From an uncultured Oscillospiraceae bacterium (GTDB taxonomy: Bacteria > Bacillota > Clostridia > Oscillospirales > Oscillospiraceae), in NCBI GenBank assembly GCA_949841465.1, contig CATKZW010000001.1:1-64000 (forward strand): a stretch of DNA of 64,000 nucleotides, read 5' to 3'. Made by a program: the position numbers and the translations under genes. Shown here in pieces: positions 27,861 through 37,500 of the stretch (position 1 is its first letter; the number at the start of each line of letters is the position of its first letter). Under the pieces are notes generated by a model, which saw only the letters and a program-made list of their open reading frames with translations, was not told the DNA's origin and did no database searches.

Positions 27861-30728
27861 TCAGCTCCGCTCCAGATACCAGCTCAGCTCACTCTCGGTC
27901 AGGGTATAGCCCTGGTCCTGAGCGGCGACCAGGATGGCCTCCGGGTCCTGGAATTTGCAGTTTTTGGTCAGATAGATATAGTCCGGCGTTTTGTCCGGGT
28001 TGACGTGGAAATAGGTGTCCAGCCGGTTCAAAGCGGTCTGGTTCTCGCCGGAAAACCAGGCGGAGAAGGTGGCGTACTCCATGGGGTCGGCGGCCAGACA
28101 GCACCAGGTGCGCTCATTCAGGATCAGGAGCTTGCCCACCGGCTTGGTCTTGTAGTACTGGAGTTCGCCGCTGATCCGGTTGTAATAGCCCCCGATGCGT
28201 TGCGTGGTGCGGATGCCCTGGGCGGGGCCGCTTTGCAGCTCACAGGTGAGGGCGGAGGGCTCCTGATCCGAGAGGCAGTGCGTGGCCTTCACCCGGACCT
28301 GCATCAGCAGCAGCGTGGCCGTTACCAGGGCGGCGGAGGCGGCGGTCCCCCGGCGGAGCCAGAGACCGTAAGACACCGGGTCGGGCCGGGCCCGCAGCTC
28401 CCGGAGGAGCTGGCCCAGGAAGAGGAAGCTGGCGGTGTTGACCACGGCGCAGGCCATGGCGATGGCGTAGAAGTAGTTGTTGGAGCCCATGGCGACGGCG
28501 GCGGCGTAGATAAGCCCGGCCAGAAACACCCCGGCGAACAGGGCGCGGGGCTTGTCACGGCACAGAAGGTAGGCGGTGAAGCCTGGGAAGATCATCGGCA
28601 CCATGATGGCGTTGTAATAGGTCTGGCTGGACTCGGGATAGAACATGGCCAGGGCGGTCAGGGCGAGAGCGCAGGAGAGACCCAGGTAACAGGCGCGGTG
28701 GTCCTGCCGCTTTCGGTCAAGCAGCATAACCGCCAGGAGAAGACCATAGCCTGAGAGCACCAGCTTGAACCAGGGGTGGCAGGCCGGGATCGCTTTCAGG
28801 GCGCGGCACAGCTTTCCAATGGGATTGACCGGGGGGTGCTCCGGGTCGGAGAGGATGTGGGGCAGATTGGCCAGCAGCCCGTCTATCCCGCAGGAGGCCA
28901 GCACGTAGGCCAGGAACAAGGCCGCCACTGCCGCCGCTCCCGCCGTCAGCCACAGCAGCCGGGACGGGTCCAGCACGGCCCAGGCGTCCCCCTCCCGGCG
29001 GCGGCCCAGGGCCCGCGCCAGAGCCCGCAGGCCCACACAGGCGGCGTAGAGAAAGTAGGCCGCGGCGAAGTAGGGACAGCACAGCACCGCGGCGGCCAGG
29101 AATACCCCGGCGGCGACGGCATGCCAACGCTTCTCCGCCGTGGCCAGCAGCGTGCCGGACAGGAGGATGAAGTCCATGGACATGGTGTTGTAGCTGACCG
29201 CCATGACGTCAAAGGGGGTGAAGATGAAGTAGGACAGGGCGGCGATTTTAGCGGCCGGTCCGCGGCGGCGGACCAGGGCGTAGAACAGCAGAGTGGTCAC
29301 GCAGTGGAAGGCCACGTAAAAGTATCGGGAGGCCAGCATGATGCCGTCGGTGGAGCCGGTGACGGCCCGGAAGAGCCACACAAAGGGCAGGAGGAACAGC
29401 CCCGACATCTGGGAGACATGCCATTCGTCGGTAAACAGGGCGTCCCCCATGGACAGGCGGTGGGGGATGGTGAGATAGAACGCGTCGTCGGTGGAGCCGA
29501 AGCCGTAGGGGCACTTCCACAGGGCCAGGGCCGCCGCCGCCGCGAAGCACAGGACAAAGACGGCCCTGCCCGCGCGGGCCCTGCCCTGCCGGATGCGGTC
29601 CGGGTCGCGGCGGGCCGCTGTGTGGGCCGTCCGGGCCGCCCGGATGAACAGCTTGCCCAGCAGTGTTTGAATCCAGTGGAGCGCCAGGGACAGGAGCATG
29701 GAGCAGAGGAACACGCCCACCGTCATCACCGGGAACCAGAACAGCCGGTCGGGGACGGCAGGCACAGCCGCGTTCAGCCTGGGGTAGAACATGGTGTCAA
29801 AGATATAAGAGACCAGATAAATACCCAGGCACAGGTCGGACACCTTCCACATCCCATAGCGCAGGGGAAGGGGGACCTTCCCGCCCTCCGCCCGGCTGAG
29901 CAGGGAGAACAGCAGCACGGAGATGGTATAAGGCTCGAAGCCGCCCCAGTCCACATAGGGCCCGGTGACGAAGCCCACGCCGTAGCTCTGCCAGTAGTTG
30001 AACAAGCCGAAGCCCACGGTGGTTAGGGCCAGGAGGGGGACGAGGGTCCGGGTTTTCAGCCGGAGGCCGAACTCCCGTAGGTAGCAGCCGGTGAAGTAGT
30101 AGGTGACGGGGTAGAAGCCCAGCCACCACCGGGGGAGGATGCTCACCGGGGCCCCGGCGGCGGGGGCGGCCCACCAGGAGGGGGAGATGGGGTTGAAGCT
30201 GTTGGCGAGGGTGGGCAGGGTGGTGAGGGCCAGCATGGTGAGCAGGAGGATCTGCTTGTTCCGCTTGCTGTCCAGGCCGTTGTAAATCATGTTCAGGAAG
30301 GGGATGAGCAGGAACAGGCCGATGTACATCTCCACGTACCAGGCATAGTCGGAGGCGCTGAAATTAAAGAAGGAGCAGACGGCGCGGGTCAGGGAGAACC
30401 CCTCCAAATGGAGGACGGCCCGCTTGTAAAAGACACAGGCGCAGCCTGCCAGCACGTAGGTGGCAAGGGTGCCGCCCAGGCCGTAGTAGAACCGCCGCTC
30501 CAATTTTTTATGGCACATGAGCCAGCCGGTGAGGATGAGGAACAGCGGCACGCAGCAGGAAAAGAAGGTGCGGATCAGGCACAGCGCAAACATCTTCTTA
30601 CCCAGCATGGGCTGGGCGTAAAAGCCGGTGTTCATAAGGAAGTGCACCGAGATCACCGAGAACGCGGCGACCACCCGGACCAAATCCAGGGCAAAGCTCC
30701 GGCTTTTGGCCTTTTCCAGATCAAACAA
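27861..30728 (-). CDS. Fusion of acyltransferase-3 and GT-C-like glycosyltransferase membrane domains
   Basis: The start is a TTG at 30728 with AGAGGTGA upstream; 955 residues. The first part (about 1-370) is an acyltransferase-3 membrane domain: ALDLVRVVAAFSVISVHF carries the conserved Arg and His, and about ten hydrophobic helices follow. After a basic linker (about 370-390; ARRDPDRIRQGRARAGRAV) a second multi-helix unit begins (KCPYGFGSTDDAFYLTIPHRL, EWHVSQMSGLFLLPF), whose DD-containing first loop resembles GT39/GT83-type GT-C glycosyltransferases. Together they may add an acyl group and a sugar to the same surface glycan (inference). The gene is alone on its transcript. Confidence 0.75.
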   Translation of the reverse strand: MFDLEKAKSRSFALDLVRVVAAFSVISVHFLMNTGFYAQPMLGKKMFALCLIRTFFSCCVPLFLILTGWLMCHKKLERRFYYGLGGTLATYVLAGCACVFYKRAVLHLEGFSLTRAVCSFFNFSASDYAWYVEMYIGLFLLIPFLNMIYNGLDSKRNKQILLLTMLALTTLPTLANSFNPISPSWWAAPAAGAPVSILPRWWLGFYPVTYYFTGCYLREFGLRLKTRTLVPLLALTTVGFGLFNYWQSYGVGFVTGPYVDWGGFEPYTISVLLFSLLSRAEGGKVPLPLRYGMWKVSDLCLGIYLVSYIFDTMFYPRLNAAVPAVPDRLFWFPVMTVGVFLCSMLLSLALHWIQTLLGKLFIRAARTAHTAARRDPDRIRQGRARAGRAVFVLCFAAAAALALWKCPYGFGSTDDAFYLTIPHRLSMGDALFTDEWHVSQMSGLFLLPFVWLFRAVTGSTDGIMLASRYFYVAFHCVTTLLFYALVRRRGPAAKIAALSYFIFTPFDVMAVSYNTMSMDFILLSGTLLATAEKRWHAVAAGVFLAAAVLCCPYFAAAYFLYAACVGLRALARALGRRREGDAWAVLDPSRLLWLTAGAAAVAALFLAYVLASCGIDGLLANLPHILSDPEHPPVNPIGKLCRALKAIPACHPWFKLVLSGYGLLLAVMLLDRKRQDHRACYLGLSCALALTALAMFYPESSQTYYNAIMVPMIFPGFTAYLLCRDKPRALFAGVFLAGLIYAAAVAMGSNNYFYAIAMACAVVNTASFLFLGQLLRELRARPDPVSYGLWLRRGTAASAALVTATLLLMQVRVKATHCLSDQEPSALTCELQSGPAQGIRTTQRIGGYYNRISGELQYYKTKPVGKLLILNERTWCCLAADPMEYATFSAWFSGENQTALNRLDTYFHVNPDKTPDYIYLTKNCKFQDPEAILVAAQDQGYTLTESELSWYLERS

Positions 30729-30780
30729 TTGACGTCACCTCTTTGGAAATCAAAGGGCGGGCCCTGGGCCCTTTCCGCCT

Positions 30781-30809
30781 AGTGTATCATATGCGGGGCC
30801 GGTTTACAA
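30781..30809 (-). promoter_or_regulatory. Promoter of the acyltransferase fusion gene
   Basis: On the minus strand TTGTAA, 17 bp, TACACT, about 50 bp upstream of the TTG start. Nothing else could be identified in the 184-bp gap between this gene and the next. Confidence 0.6.
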
Positions 30810-30912
30810 GGGCGGCAGGGCGCGAGAGGGGGTAAAGTCTGCGTAAAATCTTGAATGGCAAAGATTCGTTTCGGCGGCATAGCTGGCATTCGCCGAATGC
30901 AGATGACGTCAA

Positions 30913-32658
30913 CTAATTCAGGGCGTATTTATGCTGATATGCTCTAAACCGCTCCCGGAACTCCTCGCTGCCGTTCCGCACGTCCCGCAGGGACTGGTGC
31001 AGGTTCAGGCTGTCGTGGGCCACGTCAATGACGCACCCGGCGATGTTGGAGCAGTGGTCCGCCGTGCGCTCCAGGTTGGTCAGCAGGTCCAGCCAGGCGA
31101 AGCCCGCGCCGATGGTGCACTCCCCCTTTTGCAGGCGCAGGATGTGGCGGGTGCGCAGCTGCTCCTTCAGCTGGTCGATGACCTGCTCCAGCGGCTCCAC
31201 CTGGGCGGCGGCGTCCAGATCGTTTTGGAGGAAAGCGGCCAGGGACAGATCCAGAATGTCGCTCACGGCGGCGGAGATCACCGCCAGTTCCCCCGTGGCG
31301 GCGCCGGTGAGGGCCAGTCCCTTATCCCGCAGCTCCTCCGCGGACTCCACCAGGTTCACCGCGTGGTCCGCGACGCGCTCAAAGTCGCCGATGATCTTCA
31401 GCAGCTTCGCCGCCTCCCGGCTGTCCGCCTCGCTGATGCGGCGGGTGCTCAGATTCACCAGATAGGTGCCCAGGATGTCCTCATAGTAATCGGTTTTGTC
31501 CTCTTTCTCCCGGATGGACGCGGCCAGCTCCGGCGAATAGCCGCCCAGGGCGTCCAGCGCCTCCTTTAAGGCGGCTGCAGAGGTTTCCGCCATGTCGGCA
31601 GCCACGCTGTGGCACCGCTCCAGGGCGATGGAGGGGGTGGCGAACAGGCGCTCGTCCAGCTCGGAGAAGGTCTCTGGCTGCTTGTCGTCCGGAACGAGAA
31701 CGGTGACCAGCCGCTCCAGAAAACCGGACAGGGGCAGCATCAGCAGGGTGCACAGCACGTTGAACACCGAGTGGGCCGCAGCAATGCCCAGCCGGGAGGC
31801 CCCCTCGTCCAGCAGGACGGGGTGGAGGAAGGCCCGGAGCAGGCAGAACACCGTCAGCCACACTGCCGTGCCGATGATGTTGAAGGAGAGATGGACCAGC
31901 GCGGTCCGCTTGGCGTTCTTGTTGGCCCCCACGGAGGAGATCATGGCCGTCACGCAGGTGCCGATGTTCTGCCCCATGATGATGGGGATGGCCGCGCCGT
32001 AGGAGACCTGCCCGGTGGCTGCCAGCGCCTGCAAAATGCCCACAGACGCGGAGCTGGACTGGATAACCGCCGTCAGCACCGCCCCGGCCAGCACCCCCAG
32101 CACCGGGTTTTTAAACAGGAGGAACAGCTGCTGGAAGGCGGGGACGTCCCGCAGGCCGGACACCGCGCCGGACATGGTGTCCATCCCGAACATCAGTGTG
32201 GCGAAGCCCAGCAGGATCAGGCCGGTGTCCATCCTTTTGGCGTCCTTGAGGAACATATAGAAGATGACCCCGATGAAAGCCAGCACCGGCGTAAAGGAGG
32301 ACGGCTTTAAAAGCTGTACGAATAGGTTCCCGCCGTCGATCCCCGCCAGGCTGAGAATCCACGCCGTGACGGTGGTGCCGATGTTGGCGCCCATGATGAT
32401 ATTGATGGCCTGCTTCAAGGTCATCAAGCCGGAGTTGACGAAACCCACCACCATGACGGTGGTGGCGGAGGAGCTCTGTATGACCGCCGTAACGCCCATG
32501 CCCGTCAGCAGCCCGGCCAATCTGCCGGTGGTCAGCTTTTCCAGCAGGGTGCGCAGCTGTCCCCCCGCCCTGCGCTCCAGGGCCTGTCCCATAAGGTTCA
32601 TGCCGAACAGAAACAGGCTTAGTCCGCCGATCAGGGTGAGCAAATTGAAAATGTCCAT
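30913..32658 (-). CDS. Na/phosphate cotransporter family protein with PhoU-like domain
   Basis: The 581-residue protein has the two inverted repeats of Na/Pi cotransporters, each with the QSSSATT-type motif (VIQSSSATTVMVVGF and VIQSSSASVGILQAL), plus GANIGTTVTAWI and GQNIGTCVTAMI. The C-terminal third (about 345-581) is cytoplasmic and helical with PhoU-like repeats (LLKIIGDFERVADHAVNLVESAEEL and LLTNLERTADHCSNIAGCV). It probably imports phosphate with sodium, with PhoU-like feedback. A possible Pho-box-like repeat lies upstream (32708-32736). Confidence 0.9.
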   Translation of the reverse strand: MDIFNLLTLIGGLSLFLFGMNLMGQALERRAGGQLRTLLEKLTTGRLAGLLTGMGVTAVIQSSSATTVMVVGFVNSGLMTLKQAINIIMGANIGTTVTAWILSLAGIDGGNLFVQLLKPSSFTPVLAFIGVIFYMFLKDAKRMDTGLILLGFATLMFGMDTMSGAVSGLRDVPAFQQLFLLFKNPVLGVLAGAVLTAVIQSSSASVGILQALAATGQVSYGAAIPIIMGQNIGTCVTAMISSVGANKNAKRTALVHLSFNIIGTAVWLTVFCLLRAFLHPVLLDEGASRLGIAAAHSVFNVLCTLLMLPLSGFLERLVTVLVPDDKQPETFSELDERLFATPSIALERCHSVAADMAETSAAALKEALDALGGYSPELAASIREKEDKTDYYEDILGTYLVNLSTRRISEADSREAAKLLKIIGDFERVADHAVNLVESAEELRDKGLALTGAATGELAVISAAVSDILDLSLAAFLQNDLDAAAQVEPLEQVIDQLKEQLRTRHILRLQKGECTIGAGFAWLDLLTNLERTADHCSNIAGCVIDVAHDSLNLHQSLRDVRNGSEEFRERFRAYQHKYALN

Positions 32659-32707
32659 GCTGTCATTCCTCCCGCAGTATTCTTACACGATTCTTTACTT
32701 TGTTATT

Positions 32708-32736
32708 TTAACAGTCTGATGCAAAATCTATGTAAA
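32708..32736 (-). promoter_or_regulatory. Possible Pho-box-like direct repeats
   Basis: On the minus strand three 7-mers spaced by exactly 4 bp: TTTACAT, TTTGCAT and CTGTTAA. The 7+4 spacing and the similarity to CTGTCAT resemble PhoB/PhoP binding sites, and the downstream gene is a phosphate cotransporter. The rest of the 200-bp gap down to mntP holds no gene. Confidence 0.35.
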
Positions 32737-32858
32737 GTCCGGCGGCCGGCAAGTAATTGACCAGCCGCCGGACGGCGATAAGGGAACATAAACTTTGCCA
32801 TGTGGATTTTTTTCGCAGACGGCTGATACGGACAGCCGCCCTTTCAGCATGCGCAGCC

Positions 32859-33425
32859 TCAGAACGGGAGCAGCTCCAGGTGCTCCAGCAGGATTTTCAG
32901 CCCGATCAGCACCAGCACCGCCCCGCCGGCCAGCTCCGCCCTGGACTTGTACCGGGCGCCGAACACGTTGCCCACCTTCACCCCTGCGGCGGAGATGAGG
33001 AAGGTGCACACCCCGATGAGGGTGACGGCGGGGAGGATGTCCACCCGCAGGAAGGCGAAGGTGATCCCCACCGCCAGCGCGTCAATCGAGGTGGCCACCG
33101 CCAGCAGCAGCATGGCCAGGGGGGCCAGGGAGGGGTCGCACTCCTCCTCGTCCTTGTGGAAGGACTCCCGGATCATGCCGCCGCCGATGAGGGCCAGCAG
33201 CACAAAGGCGATCCAGTGGTCCACGGCGGCGATCATGTCGGCAAAAGCCGCCCCCAGCAGCCAGCCGATGGCAGGCATCAGCGCCTGGAACGCCCCGAAC
33301 CACAGCCCCACGATGACGGCGTGCCGGGGCAGGAGCACCCGGATGGACAGCCCCTTGCACACGGCCACGGCGAAGGCGTCCATAGACAGGCCAACGGCCA
33401 GAATAAACAGTTCTGCATAACCCAT
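32859..33425 (-). CDS. mntP: Manganese efflux pump MntP
   Basis: The 188-residue inner-membrane protein has six hydrophobic helices and the MntP motifs: LSMDAFAVAVCKGL in helix 1 and VATSIDALAVGITFAF in the second half, each with a conserved Asp for Mn2+ passage. A yybP-ykoY-type manganese riboswitch and an intrinsic terminator lie in its leader, so the pump should be made when Mn2+ is high. It is transcribed alone from the promoter at 33634-33662. Confidence 0.95.
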   Translation of the reverse strand: MGYAELFILAVGLSMDAFAVAVCKGLSIRVLLPRHAVIVGLWFGAFQALMPAIGWLLGAAFADMIAAVDHWIAFVLLALIGGGMIRESFHKDEEECDPSLAPLAMLLLAVATSIDALAVGITFAFLRVDILPAVTLIGVCTFLISAAGVKVGNVFGARYKSRAELAGGAVLVLIGLKILLEHLELLPF

Positions 33426-33471
33426 GATACATCATCCCTTCTTCCTTTGTTTTGAAGGTATGCGGGAACAC

Positions 33472-33511
33472 AAAAAAAGAGACTATACCCGCACCCCTGC
33501 GGATAAGTCTC
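33472..33511 (-). terminator. Riboswitch-controlled terminator upstream of mntP
   Basis: On the minus strand GAGACTTATCCGCA, GGGG loop and the complement TGCGGGTATAGTCTC are followed by seven T residues, 46 bp before the mntP ATG. The 5' arm contains CTTATC, which can also pair with GATAAG at the start of the aptamer. Confidence 0.9.
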
Positions 33512-33627
33512 ATCGTCGCCGCCCCAAATGACTTTGCGGGGCTCCTGTGTCCGGCCAGGCGGGCACTCCGCCAGTGTGTTGACCGGACCGCGGCAGACGG
33601 GCTGCCGCCGATTACTCCCTTATCAGT
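33502..33627 (-). promoter_or_regulatory. yybP-ykoY manganese riboswitch
   Basis: Starting at the predicted transcription start, the leader reads GATAAGGGAGTAATCGGC, then a hairpin arm, GGTCAACAC, a further GC-rich arm, CATTTGGGGCGGCGACG and ATGAGACTTATC. The GGGAGTA and GTCAACA elements, the closing helix and the gene downstream fit the yybP-ykoY class, which binds Mn2+. The closing helix GATAAG/CTTATC and the terminator share bases, so ligand-stabilised aptamer should prevent termination (ON switch). Confidence 0.88.
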
Positions 33628-33633
33628 GGGGCC

Positions 33634-33662
33634 ATTCTATCTGAAAAAGGGCGGTTAGTCAA
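33634..33662 (-). promoter_or_regulatory. Promoter of mntP
   Basis: On the minus strand TTGACT, 17 bp, TAGAAT. The predicted start lies about 7 bp downstream, directly before the riboswitch. Confidence 0.85.
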
Positions 33663-33753
33663 CCGCAACTTCCCGGAAACGGTCCGTTTTTCCGGGTATA
33701 GAGGAAAATGCCAGGAATTCTTTGAACAAACTCTGAATTTTACAGCAAAATAG

Positions 33754-33782
33754 TTGCGCTTTTCAGCGGAAAAGTATAAGAT
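33754..33782 (+). promoter_or_regulatory. Promoter of the ABC exporter genes
   Basis: TTGCGC, 17 bp, TAAGAT within an AT-rich stretch about 50 bp before the ATPase start. The rest of the 406-bp gap from mntP holds the mntP leader and promoter, and one hairpin (CCCGGAAA and TTTCCGGG at about 33671-33695) of unknown role. Confidence 0.6.
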
Positions 33783-33831
33783 ACAATAAAATACAGAATT
33801 TTAGGCGGATTAAGGCGCAGAGGAGCGGAGG

Positions 33832-34542
33832 ATGAAACCGATGAGCTACATATCCTTTGAAAATGTCAAAAAGGAATACAAAATGGGCGAGGTCATCATC
33901 AAAGCGGTGGACGGCGTGGATTTCACCATCGAGAAGGGGGAGTTCACCGTCATTGTGGGCCCCTCCGGCGCGGGCAAGACCACCGTGCTGAACATGCTGG
34001 GCGGCATGGACGCCTGCTCCGGCGGCACCATCACCGTGGACGGAGCGCTGGTCAGCGGCTATAACGCCAAGCAGCTCACCGAGTACCGGCGGCATGACAT
34101 CGGCTTTGTGTTCCAGTTCTACAACCTGGTGCAGAACCTGACCGCCCTGGAGAACGTGGAGCTGGCCGCCCAGATCTGCCGGGACCCCCTGAACGCCCGG
34201 GAGGTGCTGGAGCATGTGGGGCTGGGCCACCGGCTGGACAACTTCCCCGCTCAGCTGTCCGGCGGCGAGCAGCAGCGGGTGGCCATCGCCCGGGCCCTGG
34301 CTAAGAACCCCAAGCTGCTGCTGTGCGACGAGCCCACCGGCGCGCTGGATTACATCACCGGCAAGGCCATCCTGAAGCTGCTCCAGGACACCTGCCGTCA
34401 GGAGGGCATGACGGTCATCGTCATCACACATAACACCGCGCTGACCCCCATGGCCGACCAGGTCATCCACATCAAAAACGGCCGGGTGGCCGGGGTGGAG
34501 CGCAATGAGCGGCCCACCCCGGTGGAGGAGATCGAATGGTAA
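33832..34542 (+). CDS. ABC transporter ATP-binding protein (MacB/LolD type)
   Basis: The 236-residue ATPase has Walker [10 protein letters not shown], the Q-loop [18 protein letters not shown], signature [15 protein letters not shown], Walker [13 protein letters not shown] and the switch His in VITHNTAL. The sequence type is that of MacB/FtsE-like mechanotransmission ATPases partnered with FtsX permeases. AGGAG lies 6 bp before ATG 33832; ATG 33841 with GGAGG is an alternative. Its end overlaps the permease start by 7 bp, so they form one transporter. Confidence 0.93.
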   Translation: MKPMSYISFENVKKEYKMGEVIIKAVDGVDFTIEKGEFTVIVGPSGAGKTTVLNMLGGMDACSGGTITVDGALVSGYNAKQLTEYRRHDIGFVFQFYNLVQNLTALENVELAAQICRDPLNAREVLEHVGLGHRLDNFPAQLSGGEQQRVAIARALAKNPKLLLCDEPTGALDYITGKAILKLLQDTCRQEGMTVIVITHNTALTPMADQVIHIKNGRVAGVERNERPTPVEEIEW

Positions 34543-37500
34543 CGGGAAAGCGGAAAAATCACCTGAGCACCGACTCCATCCGGGAGGTCCGGAACACCTT
34601 CAGCCGGTATCTGTCCATCCTGGTGCTGGCGGCGCTGGCGGTGGCCTTCCTGTCCGGGCTGCGCACCGCCGCCCCGGATATGCAGTACACCGCCGACAAC
34701 TATTATGACCGCACCAACCTGATGGACGGCTATGTGCTGTCCACCCTGGGCCTGACCGACGAGGACCTGGAGGCCCTGGCCGGGGCGGCGGGCATCCAGT
34801 CGGTGGAGGGCTGCCGGGAGCTGGACGCCACCGCCGTGGACCGCATCGTCAACGTGCGGTCCATGCCGGAGCGGCTTAACCTGCTGGAGGTGGCGGAGGG
34901 CCGCCTGCCGGAGGCTGCGGACGAATGCGTCACCGAACACCTGCTGATGGTGAAGCTGGGCCTCCAGGTGGGGGACAGGCTGGAGCTCACCCTGGCGGAG
35001 GACGACGAGGGCGACCTGGAACGCACCGCCTATACCGTGGTGGGCGTGGTGGACTCCCCGCTGTACGTGGGCCTGGACCGGGGGGCCTCCTCCCTGGGAA
35101 ACGGGTCGGTGGACGCCTTCGTCTACGTGCCGGGGGAGAATTTCACCTTTGATTACTACACCTGCGCCTATTTCACCGGCGAGGGTCTGGCGGCGCTGGA
35201 CAGCTATGGCGACGAGTATGAGGACCGGCTGGACGGTCTGGTGGACAGCCTGGACGGGCTGGCGGACGAGCGGGCCCAGCTCCGGTACGACACACTCGTC
35301 GGAGAGGCCCAGGAGGAGCTGGACGACGCCCGCCGGGAGTTCGAGGACGCCAAGGCGGAGGCGGAGCAGGAGCTGGCCGACGCCTGGCAGAAGCTCCAGG
35401 ACGCGCGGCAGGAGCTGGACGACGGCTGGGCGGACTACCGGGAGGGGGAGGAAACCTTTGCCCGGGAGATCGCGGACGCCGAGCGGGAGCTGGCCGACGC
35501 GCTGACTGACCTGCGGCAGGGGGAGCAGGACCTGATCGACGGCCGTCAGGAGTACGAGGACGGCTGGGCGGAGTACCAGGACGGGCTGAAAAAGTACGAG
35601 GACGGCTGGGCGGAGTATCAGGACGGTCTGGCGGAGTATGAGGACGGCCTGAAGAAGTATGAGGACGGCTGGGCGGAATATGAGTCCGGCCTGAGAAAAT
35701 ATGAGAAAGGCAAGAAAGCGTACGAGAGCGGATTGGCCGAGTATCAGAAGGGCTTGGAGGACTACAGGGACGGAGCGGCGGCCTACCGAAATGGACAGGA
35801 CCAGTACAGACAGGGTCTGGCTGAGTATGAGCAGGGCAAATCCCAATTGGAGGCGGCGGCTGCCGAGGGCCGGAAGCAGATGGAAGCGGCGTGGGCGCAG
35901 CTGGAGGCCCAAAAGGACAGCATGCCTGAAGAACAGTACGCAGCAGCAGCGGCGGCGCTTGCGGCCCAGGCGGAGGCGGCCCAAAAGGAGCTGGAAGCGG
36001 GCCAGGCTCAGCTGGACGCGGCCAAGGCCCAGCTGGACGCGGCCGCAAAGGAGCTGGACAGCGGCAGCGCTGAGTTGAACGAGGCCTGGCGTGAGCTGAA
36101 CAGGGCGGAAGAGGAGCTGGACGAGGCTGAGGCGGAGCTGGAAGAGGCCAAGAAGGAGCTGAACAGCGCGAAAGCGGAGCTGGACAGCGCAAAAGCGGAG
36201 CTGGACGAGGGGAAGGCCGAGCTGGACGACGCCAAAGCGGAGCTGGATGACGCCAAAGCGGAGCTGGACGACGCTAGGGCCGAGCTGGACGACGCTCAGC
36301 GGGAGCTGGAGCAGGGTGAGCAGGACCTCAAGGACGGCTGGGCGGACTACAACAAGGGCGTGGCAGACCTGCAAAAGGCCCGTGTGGACGGCCGGCAGGA
36401 GCTGGACGACGCGCTGGTCGAGCTGAACGACGGCGAACAGGAGTACGCCGACGGTCTTGTGGAGTATGAGGATGGCAAACGGGAGGCCGACGAGGAGATC
36501 GCCGACGCCCAGCGGAAGCTGGACGACGCTCAGGACGAGCTGGACGAGGTGGAGGAGTGCGAGTGGTATGTCCTCAGCCGGTTTACCAACGCGGGCATCG
36601 TGGGCTACGCGCAGGACTCCGGCCGGGTGAGCAACCTGGCCAACGTGTTCCCCGTGATCTTCTTTCTGGTGGCGGCGCTGGCCTGCCTGACCACCATGAC
36701 CCGCATGGTGGAGGAGCAGCGCACCCAGATCGGTTCGCTGAAGGCCATGGGCTTTTCCCGGCTGGCCATCTCCAAAAAGTACATCGGCTACGCCTTTTCC
36801 GCCAGTCTGGTGGGGGGGATTTTGGGCCTGTCCCTGGGCTGTACCCTGATCCCGCTGGTCATTGCCAACGCGTTTAACATCATGTACGCCATCCCCCCGC
36901 TGGAGTTCAAGCCACAGACGGAGCTGTACTTCCTGTGCGTGCTGGCGGCAGTGGTGTGCACCACCGGGGCGGCGCTGTGGGCCTGCCTGTCCACCCTCAT
37001 CGACACCCCCGCCAACCTGATGCGCCCCCGGGCCCCCAAGGCGGGGCGGCGGGTGCTCCTGGAGCGGGTGGGGTTTGTGTGGAAGCGGCTCACCTTCACC
37101 TGGAAGGTGACCATGCGCAACCTGTTCCGCTACCAGCGGCGGTTTTGGATGACCGTCATCGGCATCGGCGGGTGCACCGCCCTGATCGTCACCGGGTTTG
37201 GGCTCCACGAGTCCATCTTCTCCATTCTGGACCAGCAGTTTGACCACGTGTTCCTCTATGACGCCACCCTGGGCATAGACGCCAACGCCAGGGATTACGA
37301 GCTGGCGGAGGTGGAGCAGTATCTGAACGACAGCCCCTGGGTGGAGGATTATCTGCCTGCCAGCGCCACCATGCTGGATGCGTCCAGCACCGGCCCGGCC
37401 CAGAGCGTCACTATGTTTGCCGTGGAGGATCAGGAGCGTTTCACCCAGTTTATCCAGCTGGGCCACCGGCTGGACGACGAGCCGGTGATCCTGCCGGACA

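Noticed and set aside
30729..30912. TGACGTCA palindromes near 30731 and 30905, and again near 40420
   Set aside because: An 8-bp palindrome three times in 64 kb of GC-rich DNA is not enough to claim a regulatory site, and the contexts differ.
36000..36320. Tandem DNA repeats in the permease gene as a possible independent repeat array
   Set aside because: The periodicity is 21 bp, equal to seven codons, and follows the coiled-coil heptads; coding explains it.
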